NCBI RefSeq assembly: GCF_032452875.1
Contig: NC_083869.1
Location: 124,502,001 to 124,566,000, forward strand
From: Bos javanicus
Taxonomy: Eukaryota > Chordata > Mammalia > Artiodactyla > Bovidae
DNA length: 64,000 bases
Reading direction: 5' to 3'
The position numbers were made by a program, and so were the translations under genes. Position 1 is the first letter of the stretch. Every line of letters begins with the position of its first letter. Positions 47,861-58,760 of this stretch are shown here, in pieces. The notes below the pieces were generated by a model that did not search any database, was not told where the DNA came from, and was given only the letters and a program-made list of their open reading frames with translations.

Positions 47861-49545
47861 TGCCCTGTCTGACCTTCAGAGAGGGCACTTGGAAGTGAAG
47901 TGACTTGCTTAAGATCCTAATGCTAGAAGTGGTCAAGAATCCATCAAAATCAGGACACTTACTAGAAACTGAGCATCATATTAGAGGCTGATTCATTCCC
48001 TTGTCTTACGTCTAGAAGGAAGCAGAAGCACAGAGGGGGCAAATTCCTTACAGAGGTCACACAGCCAGACAGTTAACATCAGAGCTGATTTCTGAATCCA
48101 CTGTCGAGGCTTCCAGGCCACACCTAGGACTGAACCTGAAGGCTCCAGTTTACTCCCTTCACTCTCCTGCCCTCCCCACCCAACCTCTCTTACATGACAC
48201 TTGACATTATCCATCACTCCCTCCCCCTGGGAACGCCCTCCTCCTCCGGTTTCCATGGTAGCACATTCTCCCCATCCTCCTCCTGCCTCTCTGGCAGCTT
48301 CTCACTCTCCATGGTGGCGCCTGAGCCTAAAAAGCAGGGGATCCCCAGGCTGGGTCCCCCATCTCTTCTCTCTTCATCACTACCCCTGAAAGCTCACCTC
48401 CTTTTCCATCTGGGCCTCCAGCTCTGACCTTGCACAGCAACTCTACTTTTGAGTAATAATGGATACTTTACACATGTTAATAGCTCATGTGCTGGGCCCT
48501 GTACATACATTAATTCATTAAATCCTCACAACAATCCCATGAAGGAAGTCCATTCTTCAGATGAGGAAACAGACACAGAGAGGGAAAACCAAGCTCTGAC
48601 CCCAGCTTTAACCACTACTTCTATTACAAGAAGAGATATAAAATTGTAGGACATTTTGAAACCAGAAGTGAAAACTTTCCTCCCACCTCTTGAAAAGAGA
48701 GGAGTGGAAATTTTGTAGGAAATCAGACCTACTCCACCGCTTTGAGAGCCCGGTGATGATCTAGAATTACATTGTCAATTTGCAGCTTTAAAATGCATCA
48801 TGCACAATACACTTTGAAACTTGAAGATTTGGAGAGCTTCAGGAGGAACAAAAGTTCACGGAAAATTGCCCTTTTCCCTCAGATTTTTCCATTTAGTTTT
48901 AAGTTTTCAAAAACGTCACCCCAGGATACCGGCTACTAAGGCTCTTCTACTTCAATGATGCCCGGAATTCACTGAAAACTTGGACCCTGGAGTTCCATGG
49001 ACTTGAGTTCTGTGACCACGAATGGGCTCTGTGAATTAGGGGTAAGTGGCTCAACCTCTCTGAGCCTGACTTCTTGTTTAAAATAAAGGCAGTATTACTT
49101 GCTCCACTGGGCTGTCATGGACCAGAGAAATGATGGGCATCAAGCTCATGGCATGGGGGCTAGCACACGGAAGCATTCAACTGAGCCCGATGCGTCAGCT
49201 GCACACAATTTCTTGGGTTTACCAAGCGCTTGATCATTCTATGCTTTTGTACACACTGTTCTCTCTTCTGGGTGGCTAGCTCCTAGTCATCTTTTAAGGC
49301 CCTTTGACCCTTTCCACCCTTCTCAGAATTGCTACAAATATGGGTTTCAGTAAAAAGCTAGAAAAGGCATTTCCCTGTGACACCCCCGCCCATCCCAGGG
49401 CTCCCTATCACCTCACATGCATCACACTGAGATGCAAAGATTCATTTATGCTTTGGTCCAAGCATAGGCTCGAACCTTCTGAGGATGGGGCCATATTGGA
49501 CTCACTTCTGAGTCCCAGAGCCCAGTGCGCACAGGAAGTAGATTT
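47860..49545. repeat. MIR and L2 cluster
   Basis: Reverse MIRs near 47870-47940 and 47990-48120, reverse MIR 48450-48630 (CAGATGAGGAAACAGACACA), plus MIR 48990-49180, and plus L2 49225-49545. 48640-48980 shows nothing I recognise. Confidence 0.6.
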
Positions 49546-50236
49546 CAACATGTTTGCTTTACCTTAAATGCACGTGGTCAGGACCCAGCCCCTGCTGACT
49601 CCAAGACGAAATATACCAGGATTGGTAACAAGTAGGCAGATCCAGACAGCCACAGGAAATGGCAGTGACTGGGTCCAGAGCAGCCTCAAGACAGACCTGT
49701 CCCAGAGGGGTTGAAGGGGACCCAGTGTTTGCAAGGAGAATAAACAGCCCTGGCTCCAATGTCACCACCTTCAAGAGTCTTCCCTGGTTCCTAAATTGTC
49801 CCCTTTCTATGACATCTCCAGAAAGCACTAGCAGGAGGGGTCCCAAGTGATGATAACAAGTGTCCCGGAGTGTGTCCCCTGCCTTGCTGAACCCCTTACC
49901 CATTCAGACAGAGAGATCTTTATAGTCACAAGCTCCATCTGGATGGTGACAGTGATCCAGGTGGACTGGGACCCCAGGCCTTGGTAGCTTAGCAGCCTGA
50001 TCGGAGTGTGGCTATGATCCCACATCTTCCAGGGCACTAGTGGAGCCACTTCTGAAGGAAGGACATTCCCAGGTCTGGGGCTTCTCATCCTGAGAAGGTG
50101 ACTACGTTTTGCCCACTAAGGGCATCCCTGCCCCTCTTGTGCCCAAAGCCCACCTTGGTGCCTGAGCCCCAACCCCCAGAATGCTAGTTCAGCCCCTGCT
50201 GGAGTGACAGCCTCCCAGAGAGGAGAAAGGCTTTTG

Positions 50237-50280
50237 TTCCAAGGAAATGACTGTCAAAGAGAGAAGAGGTATATCGTTTT
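50237..50280 (-). repeat. Duplicated 44-base element, copy A
   Basis: Shares 36 of 44 positions with 51209-51252; all but one of the differences are transitions. Both lie in the probable OPRD1 3' UTR in the same orientation. Confidence 0.7.
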
Positions 50281-51208
50281 TTTTTTTTTTTCCCCCTGTT
50301 TAAGACAAAGACGTCAATTTCTTTCCATCTGTCCCAAAAAGGGAAGAAAATTAAATTTGTTTTTACAAAGATGTCAGCACACAGCTTCAATAGGGAGTCA
50401 GGGTGTATGTGACAGAGGCAGTGTTGTGGAGAGAGGGGAGAGGTGGGGGGATGGTGGAGATGAAGTTTGGGGTGGGGGACACAGAGAACAGACCAGACCC
50501 TGATATAGGGGGAAGCAAAGACCTGGGGATGCCAGAATAAAATGCCAAATGAAAAGGAAAACTTCTATGCCTAAGTCTGGTGGACCTGGCCCTCAGCAGC
50601 TTGAATGGGGCAGCTCGCGCAGGGGGTGGGGACCTGGGGACACAGACTGATGCTGGCACTGTGGTTATAAAAGCCTTCTTCTCCCCAGTCCCTTCCAAGT
50701 CATGTCCCAGGGCCGGGATGCAGTTCATCAGACATACTGGGTGTAGTAGCCAGATGTTGGGAGAAGGGAGAGAGGATTTCTTGGAGGTTCTTATAGGGTG
50801 CCAGTGTCTGAGAGGAGGAAAATGCCACCCTGGTGCTTTAGAAACCATCCCCCCACCCCCCACACACACCCAGAGCCAGGGGCCTCCTACACTCAGGGAG
50901 CTATTAGCGTGGCCCTCTGTCCTCCAGCATCTGGGCCAGAGAAGCCACAGCCGTGGGGACCCCCAAAGTGTCCTCCCTGTGGCTTGAGGACCTAATTTCA
51001 AAGTAGAAGCCCCCTTCCTCTGCCTCAGCCCCCCTCACCAGCCTTTGGCACAGAGGCCGACTGGCAGCTCTGGTTTGGGATTTGCAAGCCCTCCTGACTC
51101 CTCCCCGTGGGGACCCCGGCGCAGCTGAGGCCTGTCTTGCTTACTACCCTGTCCTGCAACTCCACTGTCCCATCTCAAGCTCACTTCGATGCTGCGCCTC
51201 CCTGCCCA

Positions 51209-51252
51209 TTCCAGGGAAACGACTGTCGAGGAGAGAAAAGGTGTATCCTTTC
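51209..51252 (-). repeat. Duplicated 44-base element, copy B
   Basis: Partner of 50237-50280. On the minus strand it reads as a pyrimidine tract followed by GACAG, resembling a splice acceptor. Confidence 0.7.
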
Positions 51253-51255
51253 TAG

Positions 51256-51261
51256 TTTATT
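51256..51261 (-). terminator. Possible proximal polyadenylation signal in the OPRD1 3' UTR
   Basis: AATAAA on the minus strand about 600 bases past the OPRD1 stop. The following bases are T/C-rich rather than clearly GT-rich, so it is a weaker candidate than the distal site. Confidence 0.3.
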
Positions 51262-51859
51262 TTCTCTTCGTTCATAAAAATGGCAAATTGGGCCTGGACC
51301 TCGGCGAGCCCCTCCCCTTTCTGGAACTCCGGGCTGGGACTCGACTCCAAGCTGCGGCCCCATTGTTTGTACACAGGCCCTCTCTCCCAGCCCCATCCGG
51401 AGCTGGACCGTCAGCCTCACCGTCCCGTCTTTCAACTCACACCCACAGGAGGCCCCTCCCCATCACACCGGGCCGGATCTTGAAGCTCGATTCCACCGTC
51501 CGCAGCACCAGCCCTCCTTGGTCCTGGGCCGGGTCTCAGACCAGGCTCTCACTCCCGCCAACCCAGCTCCAACTAGAACGAAGGGGCCCCGATTTAGCGG
51601 CCCAATCCCAGAGCCACAGGTCCACTCCCCGGGGCTAGCGAGCTCCCCCTGCCCCAACCCAAAGCCCTTGACCTTGAGCTCGGCCTAGAGGCATCGCCCC
51701 GCCAACCGGCCCACTCCCAGCCGGTCCCAGACCAGCGATCCACCCCACGGCAGGGCCGCCGCCCGCCCCACCCCGCGTCGTGGCCCCCGCCCCCACTAGG
51801 ACTCCGCCTAACCGCCGGGTCCCTCCCGAGGGGCGCGCGGCGGGCCGGCCGGCCCCGGG

Positions 51860-52401
51860 TCAAGCGGCTGCGCCACCGCCGGGGCCGTCGGACGGGGTGC
51901 AGGCGGTGACCCGTTCGCGGGCCGTGGCTTCGCGGGCGCGGCTGAAGCTGCTGGGCTCCCGGCGGCCGCAGGGCATGCGGCAGAGCTGGCGGAAGCAGCG
52001 CTTGAAGTTCTCGTCGAGGAAGGCGTAGAGCACGGGGTTGAGGCTGCTGTTGGCGTAGCCGAGAGCGATGCACAGGTGCAGCGCGGCCACCACGAGTGGG
52101 TCGCGGCGGTTGATGTCCACCAGCGTCCAGACGATGACGAAGATGTGGATGGGGGCCCAGCACACCACGAAGGCGCCCACTACCACCAGCACCATGCGGG
52201 TGATGCGCCGCAGACTGCGGTCCTTCTCCTTGGAGCCCGACAGCAGGCGCACGCTGCGCAGGCGCAGCAGCATGAGGCCGTAGCACACGGTGATGACCAG
52301 GATGGGCACGACGAAGGCGAAGAGGAACACGCAGATCTTGGTCACCGTGTCCCAGTACCAGCTGGGGTTGGGGAACTGGAGCATGCACACCACTGCTCCG
52401 T
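51860..52401 (-). CDS. OPRD1: Delta opioid receptor, last coding exon (residues 193-372, stop)
   Basis: The acceptor CTGGCTCAG precedes the exon, and the first two bases complete Asp193 with the last base of exon 2. The exon encodes the rest of extracellular loop 2 with disulfide partner Cys198, then TM5, the basic third intracellular loop, TM6 with the CWxP switch (Trp274), delta-selectivity residues Trp284, Val296 and Val297, TM7 with NPxxY at 314-318, helix 8 with the palmitoylation candidate Cys333, and the tail with Thr358, Thr361 and Ser363. It ends in a Gly/Ala-rich C-terminus and stop at residue 372, the same length as human. Differences from the human protein as I remember it include Asn204, Asn290, Met335, Arg340 and Glu341. 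The exon is strongly CpG-rich, which explains several long overlapping ORFs in other frames. Start and end are well determined. Confidence 0.97.
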
Positions 52402-52784
52402 CTGAGCCAGGGAACAAGGAGAGACACTGGGTGAGGGGCTGGTGGGCCTAAGGACTTTGTCTCCCTGCTCACCCACCCTTTTAGGCTTAGCCAAGCCCCG
52501 CTGCCTCCTCCTGGCCTTTTCGATTCTCCTCCCTGCAATGTCCTCCACCACTTCTGCACTTGGTGAACTCCTACTCATCCTTCAAGACCCCAGCAAACTG
52601 GCCCTAACCAAGGAGGTCTGTTTTCTATAGTCTCTCCCAGTCCCCTTATCAGCCTCTGTGCCCGTGGGGAGCAGTGATATAATGATAGAATTTAGCTCAA
52701 GCCCACTAAATGTCTATCATGATGATAACTGAAAACACTGCTCACCTTTACAAAGTAGCTCCAGTGGGGACAGTACTGCTAAGA

Positions 52785-52985
52785 TTGACAGAGAGCACGT
52801 GTTAAGAGTAGGACTCAGGCCCTGCTAACTGTGTGATGTGGCCTGGGCAAATTGTTCACCCTCTACCAGAGTTTCCATAAAGTGGGACTAACAACAGTAC
52901 CTAAACTCATAGGGTTGTTGTGAGGATCAAATGGGCCATGGTGTGGAAAGCATTTAGCACAGAATGGTTCAAACACTAAGTGCAC
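52785..52985 (+). repeat. MIR SINE
   Basis: CTGGGCAAATTGTTCACCCT and CTCATAGGGTTGTTGTGAGG, plus orientation. Confidence 0.8.
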
Positions 52986-53602
52986 TCACAGGGCAGAAAC
53001 ATGGGAGTCCAGGGGTCAGAGCTAGGACCAAGGAGGCAGATCTCACCTTCATGTCAAGAATGTTCTGACTGCCACTCTTGTCCACAGATAAGAGGGGATG
53101 GAATAAGCTCCCTTCTCCTGGAGTGTGGGCTCAGGCTGCATGAACACCTTGGGGATGTTATGGAATTCAGATACAGGGCTGAGGCTGGCCCAGGGGACTC
53201 CCAGGACCTCTTGGGATCCCGGAATCTGAGGACCCATCCAGTAGACTTGGAGCCTGAGAGCTGTGAGAAAGGGGCTGGGGTCCACAGACAGAGTGGGTCC
53301 ACAAGACATCAGGCCGGCAGGACCACCAGCCACAACTGGACCCAAGGACTTTCATGGTACAGATGGCAGAAGCAGGCCGAGAGAGGAACAGCACTTGTCC
53401 AAGGTCACACAGCAAGTGGCTTATAGAACTGAGTGCCAACGGCACACACTTAGGGAGTGTGTGTATGTGTGTGAGTGTGTGTGTTTGAGAGAGAAAGCGA
53501 GTAGGGGGCGGGGGATGAAGAGGCCCATCTGGCCCAGCCCCCAGGAGGGCTGAAGTTAATGGCCTGTAAACTGAAGGCTGACAGTGAGGAATGAGGTCCA
53601 GC

Positions 53603-53640
53603 TGCTGAGTCAAGACAAATCACTCAGAGACTATATAAGG
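53603..53640 (+). promoter_or_regulatory. Possible antisense promoter: AP-1/MARE site plus TATA box
   Basis: In OPRD1 intron 2, TGCTGAGTCA at 53603-53612 is followed 19 bases later by TATATAAGG at 53632-53640, reading on the plus strand, antisense to OPRD1. Initiation would be expected near 53665. No transcript is known to me and no ORF of note follows. Confidence 0.3.
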
Positions 53641-53779
53641 GCAGGGGGAGCTCTACCCTTGTGAGGGTCGAGGGTAGCCAAGAAACTCCCCACCAGGCCT
53701 GTTCCCTCTCCTACGACACTGCAAACCTTCACCCTGGCGGCAAAAAGGAGCAACAGTTATGGGGACAGGAACCCTGGGC

Positions 53780-54030
53780 TCTAGGCCAGATTCTCCCAGA
53801 TGTCTGCTAAACAAACCACCTGACCTCTCTGATTCTCAGTTTGCTTTCAGCCCAATGGAAGCAGGCGTCCCTGCCTTGTCTATCTCACAGGCTCAGTTAT
53901 TCTAATAGCTGCTATTTATTGGGCCTTGACAATAAGCCAGGCCTTGTCCTAAGTGTTTTACAATCTATCATCTCATTTAATCTTTTCAACACCCCATGAC
54001 AGAGCATGGCTCAAGAGAGGTTAGTGACCA
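53780..54030. repeat. MIR pieces
   Basis: Plus fragment near 53780-53890 and reverse MIR 53905-54030 (TTTATTGGGCCTTGACAATA). Confidence 0.6.
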
Positions 54031-54100
54031 GTGTCTCTGACACCTGCTAAATTACTTTTCCCATTTATATCAAGCTGGGGTCATATAACCAGCTATCACT

Positions 54101-54271
54101 GGACTTCCAATATGGCTCACTGGTAATTCGCCTGCCAATGCAGGATCCCCTGGAGAAGGAAATGGCAACCTACTCCGGTATTATTGCCTAGGAAATCCCA
54201 TGGACAGAGGATCCCGGCAGGACTACAGTCCATGGGATCACAAAAGAGTCAGACATGACTAAAGCAACAAC
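54101..54271 (+). repeat. Bov-tA SINE, internally shortened
   Basis: Perfect 15-base duplication TAACCAGCTATCACT at 54086-54100 and 54272-54286. Part of the tRNA head is missing. Confidence 0.93.
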
Positions 54272-54368
54272 TAACCAGCTATCACTAGGGAGTGATGGAC
54301 CCTGCATTTCAAGTAATTGTGCTTTCTCACCACTCCCATATTCATCTGCTGGCCAGAGGCTAGTACGT

Positions 54369-54579
54369 GTGTGTGCTAAGTCGCTTCAGTCGTGTCTGAC
54401 TCTGTGACCCCATGGACTGTAGCCTGCCAGGCTCCTCTGTCCATGGGATTCTCCAAGCAAGAATACTGGAGTGGGTTGCCATGCCCACCTCCAAGGGATC
54501 TGCCTGACCCCGAGATCAAACCCTCATATCCTGCGTTGCAGATGGATTCTTTATTCATTGAGCCACCATGGAAGCCCAG
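54369..54579 (-). repeat. Bov-tA SINE
   Basis: Reverse copy with GAGCCACCATGGAAGCCCAG at its right end. Confidence 0.9.
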
Positions 54580-54664
54580 ATGCCAGCACACTGTAGCCCA
54601 AACCATCATTTGGAGGCTGGATCCCTGAATGACTGTGTGGAGTAGAAGACCCTCCTCCTCTTAC

Positions 54665-54760
54665 TCACACTGAACTGTGATGTGAGTGAGAAATAAACTT
54701 CTACTGTGTTAAGCTATGGCTGTTACAGCAGCCACCCTGACTGATACAGGTAGTTACTAT
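54665..54760 (+). mobile_element. MaLR LTR 3' scrap
   Basis: GAGAAATAAACTTCTACTGT and GGCTGTTACAGCAGCCACCC resemble the end of an MLT1/MST LTR. Confidence 0.55.
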
Positions 54761-54907
54761 ACTACACTAATTGGTACAGCATTTTACTCTGAGGAAATGC
54801 GCCTGTCATTCTATGGAGGCCATTCTCTAGGCCCTGCTTTGGTCATCTGGGCCAATGGGGTGGAAGGGACTTTGGGACGGGATTGCAGATCTTATGGCCC
54901 CCACTGC

Positions 54908-55146
54908 TCACTGGTCACCCTTACCCCACTGGCTATCCATCCACACATCTGGCCATTCATAATCCCATTCATAAAATTTCTTTGGCCAACCACCCATATG
55001 ACCACTGACCAGTCATTCATTCTCCCATCAGTCCATTACTCACATTCCCATTGGTTGATTATTCACACTCCCACTGGCCAGCCATCCACCCTTTCATTGA
55101 TCAGCAACCCACACTCCATTGGTGATCCACCTACACCCACCCTGGT
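54908..55146. repeat. Degenerate tandem repeat, unit about 22 bases
   Basis: Recurring CACTGGCC/CATTGG followed by AGCCATCCAC- or ATTCACAC-type segments, around ten irregular units. It starts about 80 bases inside the OPRD1 exon 2 donor. Confidence 0.7.
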
Positions 55147-55227
55147 AAAAGGTCTACAAACCCACAGAAGCCTGTGTGCTGCCTCCTGTGGTCAGTGATC
55201 TGTACCAAGGCTCCCTTCCTCACTCAC

Positions 55228-55577
55228 CCCGGGGGCGGGTCACAGCCATGACCATGATGGGTACACCGACACCGGAGGCCAGAACCCAGATGCAGATGTT
55301 GATCAGCTTGGCCTTGGCAGGGGTGCGGAAGTCCAGGGCCTTGACGGGGTGGCAGACGGCAATGTAGCGGTCAACGCTCATCATGGTGAGCGTGAAGATG
55401 CTGGTGAACATATTGTAGTAGTCAATGGAGAGCACGACCTTGCAGAGCAGTTCCCCAAAGGGCCATGTCTCCATCAGGTACTTGGCACTCTGGAAGGGCA
55501 GTGTGCTGGTGGCCAGGGCATCTGCCAAGGCCAGGTTGAAAATGTAGATGTTGGTGGCCGTCTTCATCTTAGTGTAC
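55228..55577 (-). CDS. OPRD1: Delta opioid receptor, coding exon 2 (residues 77-192 plus split codons)
   Basis: This exon encodes part of the delta opioid receptor, a class A Gi/o-coupled GPCR of the neuronal plasma membrane that binds enkephalins. Reading the minus strand, an acceptor ending TTTTAAG precedes the exon and a GTGAGT donor follows it. The 350 bases carry the end of intracellular loop 1, TM2, TM3, TM4 and the start of extracellular loop 2. Visible landmarks are Asp95 (2.50) and Asn131/Ser135 of the sodium pocket, Cys121 of the conserved disulfide, the ligand-anchoring Asp128 (3.32), and the DRY motif at 145-147. The first base completes codon 76 and the last base begins codon 193, and exon 3 joins in phase. 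Residue 123 is Val where I recall Ala in human. The reading frame is intact. An in-frame extension upstream of Tyr77 is intron read-through and not coding. Confidence 0.97.
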
Positions 55578-55609
55578 CTTAAAAGGAAGTGCATATATAA
55601 TTGTTCCAT

Positions 55610-56092
55610 TTCATGGATTTCAGTTTCACATGAAACTTATGGAGAGGAATGACTGATCCAAAGTGACGGGAAAGGTCAGGGGCAGAGGTCGGACTAGAAC
55701 CCTGACCTATCTGATTCAGCATCACTCCTTTCCACTATAACAGATTCAAAAGGAGATCTCCAGCAGGGAGTAATTTTAGTAGGAAGCTACTCAAGGAAAA
55801 ACCCTTATCTTCTCGGGGGTTCTAAGCAATATGCTTAAAGATAAAACTTGGCTCCAGAGGAAAACAGGTTTCAGTTCTAATACTGTCTCCACTATTTATT
55901 AGCTGAGTGACTCTGGGCTAGTAACTTGACCTCTCTAAGCCCTGGTGTCCATATTGTTAAGAAAAAAAAAAGTGATACTTTTACCAACCTCATAGGGCTG
56001 TTATAAAATTTAATAACAGATGATAGAGCATTTAGCCTTGAGCTCAGAGCATGGTAAGTGCTCAGTATATGACATTTGTTATTATTCTCCAT
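55610..56092. repeat. MIR (-) then MIR (+)
   Basis: 55610-55745 is a reverse MIR ending about 33 bases from exon 2. 55858-56092 is a nearly full plus MIR (AACCTCATAGGGCTGTTATA). Confidence 0.75.
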
Positions 56093-56861
56093 ATATAAAA
56101 ATGAAGCTGGGGGCTAGACCAGAGTGACATGACCCTCTGGCCTCTGCCACTGACCTGGCCTTTGGGGAATATGATCAGCCCAACTCTGAGGAAGCCGAGA
56201 CAAACTGGCTGGGGCCTCAGACTGCCTGGGTGTTCTCCAGGGTTGACCAGGGCTCCCAGTCGGTGGGCCTATCCAGGCCAATTTAGCCCCAGGTGGCTGG
56301 ACTCCCCCAGCTGCAGGCAAGGGAAGCAGGTGACAGAGTCACACACCTGACCCAGGGCATGAGTCCAGGTGTCCAAACCAGATGTCTGCAGCCACGCCAG
56401 GCACCCAGAGCTCGGCAGCATCCTTCCTTGGTCTACTTGCTGCCCAGCTGCCAGCCCTACAGCTGGCCTCTTGTTGGGCCAACATTTACAGTCATGACCT
56501 CTCCTGGGGAGGCCCAGGCTGGGCACCAGGTAGCCTGGAGGAGGCGAAATACACTGAAACAGACCATCCCCATGCAGCATGATCATCACAGAAACACACA
56601 GACACCAAGGCAGGGGTAAGGATACGTTCCATGATCCTGGAATGATCTGAGAAACCCAGGCATGAGCAACTCTTCAAATTTCACAGCAAGAAGAGCCCAG
56701 AGAGATTGAGGGAAAGTTTTTACTACCCTGTGGTCCAGGGACTCCAGAGGGAATTTCCAGAAGAGTCTGTGAGAAGTGCAGATTCTTAGACCGCACCCCA
56801 GGTCTTCTCAATCTTAATCTCTGGAAATCGGGCCTGGAGAATCTTCATCTTCAACCAGACA

Positions 56862-56862
<1 letters not shown>

Positions 56863-56903
<41 letters not shown>

Positions 56904-56907
56904 GCGC
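56863..56907 (+). repeat. CA repeat passing into CG
   Basis: About 17 CA units, then GTGCGCGCGC. Confidence 0.96.
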
Positions 56908-56949
56908 TTCTCATGGACTCTAATGCTTGAGAAACACTATGTAGCCTAA

Positions 56950-57152
56950 AGGGCTTCCCTGGTGGCTCAGTGGTAAAGAATACTTGTCAACGCAGGAGAC
57001 ATGGGTTTGATCCCTGCTTCGGGAAGTTTCCTTGGAGGAAAAAATGACAACACACTCCAATATTCTTGCCTGGGAAACCCCATGGACAGAGGAGCCTGGT
57101 GGGCTACAGTCCGTGGGGTCACTAAGAGTCGGACATGATTGAAAGACTAAGC
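56950..57152 (+). repeat. Bov-tA SINE
   Basis: GGGCTTCCCTGGTGGCTCAG start and a standard body. Confidence 0.92.
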
Positions 57153-57949
57153 AGCCACAATGCATCTAAAGCCCACACTGGGGAGAGGTGAGAAAGTAAT
57201 CTGAGGCCACAGAGTGACGGTGGCAGACCAAGGGGAGAACTTGGCCCTCCTGGCGCCCAGATAGTGCTCTCTCCCCACTCCACCAAGGCTGGAGCCACAC
57301 CACGCACCTCTGTTCTTCTGGGCCGAACCTACCTGACAGCAGCCAAGTCTGGTGCCCCCAGCATGAGCGCGCCCACTGTTTTGAATGACTGAACGAACTC
57401 ACATCATCTAAGGCTGCTCCTTCACAAAGTGACTGATTTTCTTTTTTCTTTTTTGGCTAAAAAATAAAAAGGACTCTTTCATTGTCCTCCAGGGCCAGCA
57501 TCTGTCTCACTTCCTCCCAAAATAGCTGTCATTTGCCCTGGGGCTGGAGAAGCAAAAAGTTTTGCTCGGAGACAGCAGAATTGCGAGTCTCGAGTCTCGG
57601 GAAGTCTGCCTTCAGCGGGTGCGGGATCACAGCTGTGTGGGAGGCGGTCCCAACCCCACAGCTGACTCGTCTAATTTCACTTCTTTTACGCAGAACAATT
57701 AGAGGCTGTTCTCTGCCTGCTATTTTGATTTGTGAAGGATCCTTCAATTCCCAGAGGGGGCTGGGATAAGGGGAGTGGGTGATGAAGCTGCTGTAGCTGG
57801 CCCAGACAGGGCTGAGGCACGGCTGACTCGGGGGATCGGTGGGGCCTAGAATAGGGAGGGGGAGGTCCACTGGCCGCCAAGCCGGGTCCTCCTTGCCTCC
57901 TCAGTGCCAGTCCTGCCACTTGACGGCTCTCAGCCCCCTAGGGACGGTG

Positions 57950-58033
57950 GTTTAGCCGCTAAGTCGTGTCCAACTCTTGCAACCACATGGACTGTAGCCC
58001 GCCGGGCTCCTCTGCCCATGGGATTCTCAGTCC
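57950..58033 (-). repeat. Bov-A fragment
   Basis: Only CTAAGTCGTGTCCAACTCTT to GCCCATGGGATTCTCAG remains. Confidence 0.8.
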
Positions 58034-58295
58034 CCTAGGAGCTCCTCAAAGTCCTCTCCACGTTCCACAGACTGGCCCCTACCACCTCTCAGGCCTCAGC
58101 TCCCAGAACCTTCCTCTTGGTGGGTGTCCCTTCTCCCCCCACCCCGGCCCCCGCCCCCTACCCCCCACCAACAGCCTCTGTGCTGTGCCTTGGCCACATC
58201 AAGCCCATCCCACCTCAGGGCCACCGGACTGCAGTTCACTCAGCCCGGAACCCTCATCCTCCAAATTTTGCATGGCTTGTTCCTTCTTCTTCTTC

Positions 58296-58468
58296 TTTTT
58301 TTTTTTTTTTGCGGCTGTGTTGGGTCTTAGTTGCAGCATGCAGAATCTTTATTTTTGGTTGCAGCATGAGAAGTCTTACAGCACCCGGGATCCCTGACCA
58401 GGGATGGAACCCAGGCCCCTGCACTGGCACCTCAGAGTCTTAACCACTGGACCACCAGGGAAGTCCCC
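58296..58468 (-). repeat. CHR-2 type SINE
   Basis: T-rich left end, then GTCTTAGTTGCAGCATGCAG to GGACCACCAGGGAAGTCCC. Confidence 0.92.
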
Positions 58469-58560
58469 CATCCCTTCACTTAATCCAGGATTCTATTCAA
58501 ATATGTCCTCCTCGGAGCTGCTGCCCCAATATCTTGGTACCCTCTCTCCCCTCCATCGCC

Positions 58561-58760
58561 TTGTGTGCGTGCATGCTAAGTCACTCAGTCGTGTCTGACT
58601 CTTTGCGACTCCATGGACTGTAGCCTGCCAGGTTCCTCTGTCCATGGGATTTCCCAGGCAAGAATACTGGGGTGGGTTGCCATGCCCTCCTCCAGGGGAT
58701 CTTCCCAACCCAGGGATCAAACCTGTGACTCCTTTACTGCTGAGCCACCAGGGAAACCCC
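58561..58760 (-). repeat. Bov-tA SINE
   Basis: Reverse copy ending GCTGAGCCACCAGGGAAAC. Confidence 0.92.

Larger units (their letters stand above)
45415..51859 (-). other. OPRD1: Probable OPRD1 3' untranslated region
   Basis: From the stop codon leftward there is no splice-supported coding sequence, and the first convincing end-of-gene signal is the AATAAA at 45439-45434 (minus strand). The human gene is also known for a 3' UTR of several kilobases, so about 6.4 kb is plausible. The stretch holds MIR and L2 pieces, a Bov-tA, a CA/TG repeat and a duplicated 44-base element. A weaker AATAAA at 51261-51256 could give a short form. No transcript evidence is available to me, so extent is inference. 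Confidence 0.55.
52402..55227 (-). other. OPRD1: OPRD1 intron 2
   Basis: The intron begins with GTGAGT after exon 2 and ends with CTGGCTCAG before the last exon, and is 2,826 bases long. It contains a degenerate tandem repeat just inside the donor, two Bov-tA SINEs, several MIR pieces, a MaLR LTR scrap and a plus-strand TATA box with an AP-1-like site. I see no additional coding exon. Confidence 0.93.

Noticed and set aside
51594..52559. 321-codon minus-strand ORF overlapping the last OPRD1 exon in another frame
   Set aside because: It runs through the intron acceptor and into the 3' UTR. Its Arg/Pro/His-rich composition is the frame-shifted shadow of a CpG-rich GPCR exon.
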